Below are positions 1-5,934 of a DNA stretch of 6,133 nt, piece by piece (position 1 is the first letter of the stretch; each line of letters starts with the position of its first letter). The translations under genes were made by a program, and so were the position numbers. This DNA comes from Candidatus Thiomargarita nelsonii (GTDB taxonomy: Bacteria > Pseudomonadota > Gammaproteobacteria > Beggiatoales > Beggiatoaceae). The notes beneath the pieces are model-generated. The model searched no databases, had not been told where the DNA came from, and saw only the letters and a list, made by a program, of their open reading frames with translations. The stretch covers positions 1-6,133 of the forward strand of contig LUTY01001500.1 in assembly GCA_001640045.1 (NCBI GenBank), read 5' to 3'.

Positions 1-5
1 TTGTC

Positions 6-44
6 TGTCATTCCGAACGGACGTGAGGAATCTTACCAGCGGGA
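6..44. repeat. Diverged inverted relative of the 44-bp repeat
   Basis: Positions 6-33 (TGTCATTCCG... ending GAGGAATCT) resemble the reverse complement of 70-96 and 114-140, sharing TGTCATT, CGA and the closing AATCT with differences in the middle. Just beyond it, 35-44 (ACCAGCGGGA) is a perfect reverse complement of 77-86 and of 121-130. The stretch therefore looks like an older, inverted or composite copy of the repeat that follows. Short palindromic units of the type GTCATT-CGA...GAG-AATCT are, from memory and not searched here, common dispersed intergenic repeats in several bacterial phyla. No gene is seen in 1-203. Confidence 0.6.
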
Positions 45-63
45 TAAATATTAAACTGTTGAT

Positions 64-92
64 AAAAAAAGATTTCTCCCGCTGGTCGAAAT
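64..92 (-). terminator. Candidate terminator hairpin, second copy
   Basis: This is the same hairpin and T7 run as in the neighbouring repeat copy (stem-loop 92-72, T-run 70-64 on the minus strand), displaced by exactly 44 bp. Two such sites in series could act as a tandem terminator for the operon, or may simply be structure inherent to the repeat. Confidence 0.35.
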
Positions 93-107
93 GACAAGAG
101 TATTGAT

Positions 108-136
108 AAAAAAAGATTTCTCCCGCTGGTCGAAAT
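108..136 (-). terminator. Candidate terminator hairpin, copy nearest the operon
   Basis: On the minus strand the segment 136-116 reads ATTTC-GA-CC-AGC-GG-GA-GAAAT: a 5-bp outer stem, a symmetric GA/GA internal loop that in RNA could form tandem sheared G.A pairs, a 2-bp inner stem and a triloop. It is followed by one C and seven Ts (114-108). It lies about 70 nt beyond the caspase stop codon and the T-run is on the side expected for minus-strand transcripts. The stem is short and AT-rich, so termination strength is uncertain. Confidence 0.4.
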
Positions 137-203
137 GACAAGAGTATAAATTCTGTACTGAGCAAAAAAACATTAAAACTTATGGTTCAGTACTTAAAGT
201 TGT

Positions 204-2891
204 TTAGGGATTAGCCTCTTGTGTGGGGCAATCTTTACCTTTTTGACTACGACATAATAAATATTCACTCATCTTTTCAACACCTTCTGTCATTTTTTCC
301 AGCAAGGAATTTTCATTCTTATGTTGCGTTTGTATCTCCTCTACTGTGTCGTGGGCTGTGCTAATTTCTTCAATAGCCGCTTTCAGTGTGTTTTCAGTGT
401 GTTTAACCTCCTGAAATAAGCGATTTCCCTCTTCTTTTGCCCTTTGTAAGTCTTGTTTTGCCTTTGCCTTGGTTTGTTCTTTTTTCTTTATATCGTTTTC
501 TAGTCTAGCGGCTTCAGATTCCAAATCTTTAACCGTGGGCGAAAGCGTTTTTTGAGCCCTTTGTACCTCTCTTATCTCAATAACTAACTTTCTCCAATCA
601 AGAACATTTTGGTAGAGCTTATGCCAATTTATTTCTAAAGCACCCTGAGATATCCACATTTCACAGCGTTGCTTTACTTGTGTACTCACTTCCTTTGTTT
701 TGAGTTCGTCTATCAGTACTTTGCGAACAAACTGGTAGTACCAAGTCTCCTTTTCAATTTCAAATTCAAATTTGAATTTCAACCAATCACCCAAAAACTG
801 ACTTAACTCTATTGGTAACTGACTTAACAAATAATCACTTAACTCCGCCTCATCCAAATTTAGACACATTTGCCTTGCTTGCTGTTCTGCAAACTGAACA
901 ATCTTATTTAGAACCTTGTCACTTTCTCTCCAATCCGGAGATAAGTTATCTAACACCGTTTCCTTTTGGCTTTTGCGTTTAAGATACTGTTTTATAGCAT
1001 CCTCTAATTGACGGAATTCTTTTTTGATACGATTTTCTAGTTCATTTCGACGCTCAACCCATCTATTCAGTTCAGCATCTATCCGACCATAACGTCTTTC
1101 AAAGCCTTGCTGTTTAGCCTGCTGATCCTGATATTGGTAATTGATGTCGCGGAATTTTTGTGCTTTTTCAACTAGCTTAGCGAGCAATTCATCCAACTTT
1201 GTTCGTGTTTGTCCTAATTCAGAAGACGTGTCAGCTATACGTTTTTCCAGCTTACCGACTTGACTTTGTGCAACTTTTCTAACTGATTTTAATTGTTCAG
1301 CTTTTTCAACCGGCCACTTAGCTAAGATAGTTTCTACACCATACGACAATAGCCACTGAGCATCTTGCCGACGTTTTTCTAAGTATTCCATGCCTTGTGG
1401 AGGGTTGGCGGTTTTAAACAGCCGAGTAGTCACTTCAACGGGCATTTCCGCTTTTTCAAGTCCAAAGTTTTTGAGTTGCTTGTTCCATTTTTTTTGCAGT
1501 CGCTCTATATACTGCGCCATGGCATCAACCGCTTTTTTATCGGCTAAGGTGGGTAACTTGCCCAGTAATATAGCCGCCTTTTCTGAAAGAATATCTGTTC
1601 GGGCTCTGTTGAGAATAGTCGTCAATGAGCTGATAATTATTTTAAAGTTCTTAGGGTTATTTTTTTTATCTACCAATTGAGTCAATACTTCAAGTGCCGC
1701 CCGTTGAACGGTGCTTGAATCCGAGAGTGCAAAGGCTAAATGCGGTAAAGCATCGCTAACTAGATTTTGATTTGTTTGTTCAGGCTCGGCAAGTAATGCC
1801 TTGATAGCACTAGCGCGTACTAATTGATAACGCTCATCCAATAAATAAAGTGAGCCAACAAGGCGTGGATTTAGCACTTGACGAGTGGGTATCAGTAATA
1901 TTTCACCTTTGCCAGCTAGTGTGCCGTAGTACGGAATTTGATTAATCTTTTCTAACTGCGAAAGTTCTTTCGCAGTCAAGAGTTCACGTATTTGGTGGCC
2001 CAAGGTTGAGCCTTTAATTGTCCCGGTTAGAATATTGTCACTTTGCTGTTCAATACCAATACGTCCTTCTAGTGCTTGTTTTAATAAAGCAGTAAATGGC
2101 GAATGCTTTTCAAGACTCTTGGCTTCTGCGCTACGAATATTTCTATACTGTTCAGAAAGATTAGCTTGATCATCGACTTCACCACTTCCAGCGGCAATCA
2201 CTTGCACGACGGGTTGAGCAAAAGCCCGTTCTAAAGGAATCGCCTTATCACTTGGTGGCTTTGCTTTGCCTAATGAATCTTGGAATATGGATGAAATTTG
2301 GCTAATAGTACTACTATAGCAGGCATCCAATATTAATAAGGTATGATGGGTACCATAAGCAGCAATCTTAGTCGCTAGATCAGCTAAGGCAAAGACACTG
2401 TTATAGGGGACAATAGAGCCGCGTTTTCCATGCCCCGAGTAGTAGAATACCAGAAGCGATTCATCACCATCCTTCTTGACGGTTTTCCGAAAATCATCCA
2501 ATTGTTGCTCAAGAATATCCTTGTTTATGCAATTAAAAGTTCTCTTATCGACCGTTTTGTCTATCTGGTTGGTGATGAGTTGGTGGCATTCATCATTAAC
2601 AATAGCTTGTTTATTATCATCAACAAGCAAGCGTACTTGAAATCCATAGCGTTCTGCTAAAACGTTGGCGATTGCCACGGCATCATAAGTCGGACCAGTG
2701 AGTGGTCTTTTTTTATAGCGACTAATCCCGACAATAAAGGCAAAGCGTTTTTTGTACTTAGTAAAAGCTTCTACCTTGTCAGGCGTGGGATTTTTATGGG
2801 CGAAAGTGGCGCGTGTGTCTTCTGCTGTTGCTATATGGCATTCCGCCACAAAAACGATTAGTAAAACAATTCTTAATAAATGAAGTCGCAT
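204..2891 (-). CDS. Exported caspase-like (peptidase C14) protein with HEAT-like and coiled-coil regions
   Basis: 895-residue predicted cysteine peptidase of the caspase/orthocaspase family. A Sec signal peptide (MRLHLLRIVLL..., likely cleaved after ATA at residue 23) sends it to the periplasm. The caspase domain spans about 48-280: core strand FAFIVGIS (50-57), YDA helix (69-71), catalytic His154 in YYSGHG, catalytic Cys191 in LILDACYSS, and the late SPFTALLKQALEG segment (264-276). Residues 340-460 look like HEAT/armadillo helical repeats (RASAIKALL, QRAALEVLTQLV). Residues 530-640 and 770-870 are charged heptad-like coiled coils. The family cleaves after specific residues, often Arg/Lys in bacterial members; the substrate here is unknown. 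The first ATG (2897) lies only 3 nt from AAGGAG, overlapping the previous stop as ATGA; the second ATG (2891) has 9-nt spacing and is preferred. It is the last gene of the operon. The fold and dyad are solid; the biological role is not known. Confidence 0.93.
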   Translation of the reverse strand: MRLHLLRIVLLIVFVAECHIATAEDTRATFAHKNPTPDKVEAFTKYKKRFAFIVGISRYKKRPLTGPTYDAVAIANVLAERYGFQVRLLVDDNKQAIVNDECHQLITNQIDKTVDKRTFNCINKDILEQQLDDFRKTVKKDGDESLLVFYYSGHGKRGSIVPYNSVFALADLATKIAAYGTHHTLLILDACYSSTISQISSIFQDSLGKAKPPSDKAIPLERAFAQPVVQVIAAGSGEVDDQANLSEQYRNIRSAEAKSLEKHSPFTALLKQALEGRIGIEQQSDNILTGTIKGSTLGHQIRELLTAKELSQLEKINQIPYYGTLAGKGEILLIPTRQVLNPRLVGSLYLLDERYQLVRASAIKALLAEPEQTNQNLVSDALPHLAFALSDSSTVQRAALEVLTQLVDKKNNPKNFKIIISSLTTILNRARTDILSEKAAILLGKLPTLADKKAVDAMAQYIERLQKKWNKQLKNFGLEKAEMPVEVTTRLFKTANPPQGMEYLEKRRQDAQWLLSYGVETILAKWPVEKAEQLKSVRKVAQSQVGKLEKRIADTSSELGQTRTKLDELLAKLVEKAQKFRDINYQYQDQQAKQQGFERRYGRIDAELNRWVERRNELENRIKKEFRQLEDAIKQYLKRKSQKETVLDNLSPDWRESDKVLNKIVQFAEQQARQMCLNLDEAELSDYLLSQLPIELSQFLGDWLKFKFEFEIEKETWYYQFVRKVLIDELKTKEVSTQVKQRCEMWISQGALEINWHKLYQNVLDWRKLVIEIREVQRAQKTLSPTVKDLESEAARLENDIKKKEQTKAKAKQDLQRAKEEGNRLFQEVKHTENTLKAAIEEISTAHDTVEEIQTQHKNENSLLEKMTEGVEKMSEYLLCRSQKGKDCPTQEANP

Positions 2892-2893
2892 GA

Positions 2894-4081
2894 TCATTGG
2901 CTCCTTAATGAGTATAAATGGGTAAATATATGCCGGCTCTTTTCAGCTAATGTCTCACAAAGCACATGGCGTTTGAGGTCATTTTGAGATAATTTGTTCT
3001 CCATGTCTTTCAGATGATTCACCACTTCTTCATAATCTTTGAATTTTTGAGCCAGTTCTGTGGCACGCTCTTTTTTGTTTTGAAAATCAAAATGCTGTAT
3101 TTCTTGATTACACCCGGTATCCAATGATTTTGTCCAGTCACCTAATTCCCAAAACAATAGCCATTTTTCATCAATATGATGAGAAGGATCACCTTTCAAT
3201 CCTTTTGAATAGATTAAGAACATGAGTGAATTTGAAGTGCCACGGTAAGAAGATGGGAAAAATTCATATTGTCTTTCTTGGTGGATAAGGGGTGGTATTA
3301 CTAAAACGGCTACAACAATGCTTGCAAATACCGGCCCCCAGACTATTATCCGAGCAGGAGCAGCTTGGATAATCCCCGCTCTTACCAGTTCATTTTTAGG
3401 TATGCGGAAATTTTTTATCCACTTAGCCCAAAATCGATCATCAAGTTTGTCCCAGTCGCGTCCACGCCCAAAAAATAGCTTGAGTTTAGGCCCTTTTGTA
3501 AAGGCACCAGCAAATTGAGCCTTTTGCCCTGCGCGTAAGCTTAACCAAGCAGCAGGAAAAGTGGTCAATGCAAAGACAAGTGCTCCTTCTTCAATGCCAA
3601 CATAAGTAAATTCGTTGGATGAGAAAATTCGATTTGAGGCTGGTAAATAGTCTGTTAAATCCTCTTCGTGAAGACGGTTGAGCCAACTATTGAATGTTAA
3701 TCCGTATTTTGTTGATAACATTCTATTTTTAAAAGCTTTATTTTTTATTTTTTGACCTTGACATATTTTCTTCCATGCGCTCAGCATGTCAAAATCTGGT
3801 TGACAAAGTAAGTTGACAACCTCAAAAGGGGCTTGGTTACGGAAAATGACATTAATGTCCTTATCTAACTTTGGTAATAATTTACTTTTTCCGGACTCCA
3901 GGATCACAATATGTTCGATACCGGCTTTTTGCGCTGCTTGATGCCGTTCTAATAAGGATTGTATCGTTCTTATGGACGCAATCCGAGTGAGTTCTTCACT
4001 CGTCCATTGAAACCAGCCTTGTTGTGTTTCTTGAAGCTTGGGCTGACTTTCTTCGGCTATTGAAAGTGCGATCACAGACAT
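2894..4081 (-). CDS. Unrecognised single-span membrane protein
   Basis: 395 residues; I do not recognise the family. A strong hydrophobic segment, IIVWGPVFASIVVAVLVIPP, sits at 245-264. It is preceded by a basic stretch (about 197-244, rich in Lys/Arg) and followed by a less basic part. The positive-inside rule then places residues 1-244 in the cytoplasm and the last ~130 in the periplasm, where the caspase should be. A weaker hydrophobic patch at 166-182 (GALVFALTTFPAAWLSL) could be a second span or a buried helix; if it crosses, the topology changes. The C-terminal part (about 333-385) is charged and helix-rich. The start is the ATG at 4081, with AGGAG 7 nt upstream; the frame stays open up to a TTG at 4153, but that has no good ribosome site and would overlap the previous gene by 62 bp. 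It lies 10 bp after the upstream gene and abuts the caspase gene. A sensor or anchor role is inference from context. Confidence 0.85.
   Translation of the reverse strand: MSVIALSIAEESQPKLQETQQGWFQWTSEELTRIASIRTIQSLLERHQAAQKAGIEHIVILESGKSKLLPKLDKDINVIFRNQAPFEVVNLLCQPDFDMLSAWKKICQGQKIKNKAFKNRMLSTKYGLTFNSWLNRLHEEDLTDYLPASNRIFSSNEFTYVGIEEGALVFALTTFPAAWLSLRAGQKAQFAGAFTKGPKLKLFFGRGRDWDKLDDRFWAKWIKNFRIPKNELVRAGIIQAAPARIIVWGPVFASIVVAVLVIPPLIHQERQYEFFPSSYRGTSNSLMFLIYSKGLKGDPSHHIDEKWLLFWELGDWTKSLDTGCNQEIQHFDFQNKKERATELAQKFKDYEEVVNHLKDMENKLSQNDLKRHVLCETLAEKSRHIFTHLYSLRSQ
2901..2906 (-). promoter_or_regulatory. Shine-Dalgarno AAGGAG that decides the caspase start
   Basis: AAGGAG on the minus strand lies inside the last codons of the membrane-protein gene. 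Two in-frame ATGs follow: 3 nt away (2897-2895, sharing the ATGA overlap with the stop at 2896-2894) and 9 nt away (2891-2889). The spacing favours the second. Either way, ribosomes finishing the upstream gene end at the start site, so coupled translation is expected. Confidence 0.7.
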
Positions 4082-4088
4082 AGCTTTT

Positions 4089-4093
4089 CTCCT
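4089..4093 (-). promoter_or_regulatory. Shine-Dalgarno AGGAG overlapping a stop codon
   Basis: The minus strand reads TAGGAGAAAAGCTATG. The TAG (4094-4092) ends the 401-residue protein gene and its last two bases are part of the AGGAG that serves the next gene's ATG at 4081, with 7-nt spacing. This fixes the start of the membrane-protein gene and suggests coupled translation. Confidence 0.8.
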
Positions 4094-5297
4094 ATTGACA
4101 ATTATCCAGTATATTCCAAATGTATCTAAATTCAGGTAATGTTGCCCGATCAATAAGTTCCATCATTTCTTCTACTTTTTGATCAACACCTCGTGCAGCT
4201 TCCAAAAGATTCTTTATACGCTTATGTTCATTGCTCAATGGTTTGACGAGAACATCTCTTGCATTTGTTTGTAATTCCAGTTGTTGCGGAAAAAGCTTTT
4301 GCATTGCCTCATAAATGTAGTTACAAAACGCAAGGCCCCAAAAACGGAATAATGGGCTATTACACCATTTTTGCGGAGGGTTTCCCCTTTTCGTATTTCC
4401 AAGTTCGTTTGCTTTTGCGTTCCTCGCCTCGTCAGCAAAGCTTATCATTCTTTTTGAAATTTCTTCCAATACCCCATCAATATCTTCTGGTGCAAGATGC
4501 CCCATTTCATTGGCAAGCGTATTAAAAAATAAAAGTCTCTTCTCCTTATCTTGAGTACACGCTTCCTCAGCTTTTCCTAAGAATAGATGAATTAACTTAG
4601 AAAAAATGGCAAGACATGTCATTTTATGATGAGTTAGCGTCTTTTTATCTAATATTTTATGCTTTACAAGTGTTTTTGCATTTAATATCTGAGTCCATTG
4701 CAGCATGTGCGCTGGAGTTGCACCGTGTTGTTGTAGTACACCTAGTTTGGTTTTGCCTAGCCAATCATATATACCACGATAGAAATTACGTGGGTCAATT
4801 TCGTCCGCCCTGGCTAAGTTAATCGAACGTAACCAAATATAGAGTGCCTCATAGGCGATATACACTTGAAATTTAGCAACAGACTGAGCTGGCAAGTTTG
4901 CTGGAATCTGACATGAGGTATCGCTCACCCAATTTAATAAAGCCTTAATCAAGGTCTTAAAAGCTTGTATTTCGTATGAATCAACTGGTATAGGAAATTT
5001 ATCCTCTGTTATTCGTCGAATTAAATAATCAGTTCTTTTTGTAAAAACCGCCTGTTTCACATTTTTTGTCAAACCGATTCTCTTCAAATGTTTATCGAAA
5101 TCGATTCCATTAAGAGAGTCATACAATGGGCTAAGGTGATTAATAAGCACGTTTTTATGCGCTTTCCAAACGGTTTGCTCATTTGCATTTTGATTAACAA
5201 AATCAAAATAATTAAGGAGATAACGAATAGTCTCCCAGATAGTAGGGTCTTCTATCTGGAGAAATTTTTGATATTGTGTGACTTGTTCTTCATTCAT
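4092..5297 (-). CDS. Unrecognised soluble helix-rich protein
   Basis: 401 residues with no signal peptide and no clear membrane segment, so probably cytoplasmic. The sequence is mostly predicted helix, rich in aromatic residues (IWETIRYLLNYFDF, AYEALYIWLRSI, RFWGLAFCNYIYEAM) with a charged, possibly coiled-coil end near 355-385 (EHKRIKNLLEAARG, KVEEMMELIDRA). It has six cysteines but no CxxC pair or other metal motif, and no Walker, kinase, HTH or nuclease signature that I can see. The start ATG at 5297 has an AGAG-type ribosome site 8 nt upstream. It begins 21 bp after the small exported protein gene, and its stop codon forms part of the next gene's ribosome site, so it belongs to the same transcript as the membrane protein and caspase. 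A cytoplasmic adaptor or regulator of the membrane protein is only a guess. Confidence 0.85.
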   Translation of the reverse strand: MNEEQVTQYQKFLQIEDPTIWETIRYLLNYFDFVNQNANEQTVWKAHKNVLINHLSPLYDSLNGIDFDKHLKRIGLTKNVKQAVFTKRTDYLIRRITEDKFPIPVDSYEIQAFKTLIKALLNWVSDTSCQIPANLPAQSVAKFQVYIAYEALYIWLRSINLARADEIDPRNFYRGIYDWLGKTKLGVLQQHGATPAHMLQWTQILNAKTLVKHKILDKKTLTHHKMTCLAIFSKLIHLFLGKAEEACTQDKEKRLLFFNTLANEMGHLAPEDIDGVLEEISKRMISFADEARNAKANELGNTKRGNPPQKWCNSPLFRFWGLAFCNYIYEAMQKLFPQQLELQTNARDVLVKPLSNEHKRIKNLLEAARGVDQKVEEMMELIDRATLPEFRYIWNILDNCQ

Positions 5298-5318
5298 GTT
5301 GTCATCTCTGAGCCAATT

Positions 5319-5846
5319 TCAGAATTTTTTTAGAAATTCATTCAATGCTTTTTTTGAAACCCGTTGTACTTCGGGGCTATTTCCATATTTGATTAATTTA
5401 TTTCCTATAAAAGAGGGGACACCAGTCACTTTTTGAAAATTCAAGTCCACCTCTGAAACCCCGTCCTTGTCAAATTGTATATATGGTTTGAGCGTCATGT
5501 CAATTTTAAATCGTTCATCCTTGGTTTGGATGTCACAACCAATTTGATGCTCCTTCAACTGGAACTTTGATGGCAACTTGCTTCTGGTGGCCTTATATTT
5601 GTAGAAGAGAACATCACTTTTGCTAAAGTTCAATTGGGTACGACATGTAACATTATGTATAAAGCCATAAGTCTTTTTTATCAGATCGTCACGCTCTTGG
5701 GCGTTTGTTGAAAAACTGAGTTGACAATCCATCTGATCGGCTTTTGATGACAGTGCCTTTTCACAGGCACTGGTGTCAAATTCGGCTACCGATATTTCAG
5801 AAAAAAGAACCGTTGCCGTAAACATGGCAAAAACAAATAGACGCAT
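5319..5846 (-). CDS. Small exported four-cysteine protein, family not recognised
   Basis: 175 residues. A typical Sec signal peptide (MRLFVFAMFTATVLFSEISVA) is probably cut after residue 21. The mature part has four cysteines (28, 41, 68, 104), which could form two disulfides in the periplasm. The C-terminal third (from 113) carries a conserved pattern, FKIDMTLKPYIQF...VTGVPSFIG...IKYGN, shared with the truncated gene to the right: 31 of 63 aligned residues are identical by hand count. The start at 5846 is supported by GGAG 6 nt upstream. The gene is preceded by a hairpin with a T-run and followed 21 bp later by the 401-residue protein gene, so it is probably the first gene of the operon or reads in from the paralogue. 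No catalytic motif is visible; a binding or inhibitor-like role is possible but unproven. It is not a lipoprotein, since there is no lipobox. Confidence 0.85.
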   Translation of the reverse strand: MRLFVFAMFTATVLFSEISVAEFDTSACEKALSSKADQMDCQLSFSTNAQERDDLIKKTYGFIHNVTCRTQLNFSKSDVLFYKYKATRSKLPSKFQLKEHQIGCDIQTKDERFKIDMTLKPYIQFDKDGVSEVDLNFQKVTGVPSFIGNKLIKYGNSPEVQRVSKKALNEFLKKF

Positions 5847-5890
5847 AATTTTCTCCAGCCTAAGGCCAAAAAAATAACGTACCCAGGCAA

Positions 5891-5923
5891 AAACCTCAGA
5901 GGTTTGTCAAACCTCTGAGGTTT
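5891..5923 (-). terminator. Perfect 15-bp palindromic repeat, likely terminator
   Basis: AAACCTCAGAGGTTT (5891-5905) and its exact reverse complement AAACCTCTGAGGTTT (5909-5923) are separated by three bases. Each arm is itself nearly palindromic (AAACCTC-N-GAGGTTT), so the element can also fold as two small hairpins. On the minus strand the stem ends in a T5 run (GAGGTTTTTG), about 11 nt beyond the stop codon of the truncated gene, so it can act as an intrinsic terminator or attenuator between the two paralogues. From memory, this AACCTC/GAGGTT palindrome resembles dispersed intergenic repeats in several bacterial genomes, so it may also be a repeat insertion. Confidence 0.75.
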
Positions 5924-5934
5924 AACTAAGGTGC

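Larger units (their letters stand above)
59..147. repeat. 44-bp perfect tandem direct repeat, two copies
   Basis: Two identical 44-bp units lie head to tail at 59-102 and 103-146; the next base (147) also matches before identity stops. Each unit starts TTGATAAAAAAAGATTTC and ends ATGACAAGAGTA. Identity over the whole unit, including the A7 run, points to a recent duplication of a dispersed palindromic element that lies between the end of the caspase operon and whatever is to the left. No transposase or open reading frame goes with it, so it is a non-coding repeat, possibly mobilised in trans. Confidence 0.9.
204..5846 (-). other. Probable four-gene operon with coupled translation
   Basis: Four complete genes run in one direction with gaps of 21, 10 and 2 bp (or a 4-bp ATGA overlap if the caspase starts at its first ATG). 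It is bounded upstream by a palindrome plus T-run (5891-5923) and downstream by two repeat-borne hairpin plus T7 signals (64-136). I found no convincing -35/-10 pair in the 88-bp gap upstream of 5846, so the promoter may lie further right with read-through of the palindrome, or may be non-sigma70. Confidence 0.7.

Noticed and set aside
155..193. Inverted repeat GTACTGA/TCAGTAC just beyond the caspase stop codon
   Set aside because: The stem is only 7 bp with a 25-nt loop, and the T-run is inside the loop rather than after the stem, so it is not a good terminator.
1..203. CRISPR array or transposon end
   Set aside because: Only two head-to-tail copies exist with no spacers between them, there is no transposase or target duplication, and the unit fits a dispersed palindromic repeat better.
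762..779. Perfect 18-bp palindrome AAATTCAAATTTGAATTT
   Set aside because: It lies inside the caspase gene where it encodes the low-complexity KFKFEFE stretch; codons for alternating Phe with Lys/Glu make such a palindrome easily, so no regulatory role is needed.
1390..1680. Plus-strand open frames at 1390-1680, 2430-2660, 3318-3518, 4259-4525, 4616-4822, 5088-5333 and 5948-6130, and a minus frame at 4235-4438
   Set aside because: All lie inside larger minus-strand genes supported by domains, paralogy or ribosome sites, and their predicted peptides show no recognisable features; they are antisense or out-of-frame shadows.
2832..2850. Lipoprotein signal in the caspase leader (FVAEC)
   Set aside because: Glu precedes the Cys where Gly/Ala/Ser is required, and a normal signal peptidase I site (ATA/ED) follows, so an ordinary exported protein is more likely.
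4082..4153. Upstream extension of the membrane-protein gene to a TTG at 4153
   Set aside because: It would overlap the preceding gene by 62 bp, uses TTG and has no good ribosome site, whereas the ATG at 4081 has AGGAG at 7-nt spacing.
5847..5934. TTGACA-like -35 in the loop of the palindrome (minus strand) as operon promoter
   Set aside because: No -10-like hexamer lies at 16-18 bp spacing; the sequence there is CCTGGG/CTGGGT. The match is explained by the palindrome itself.
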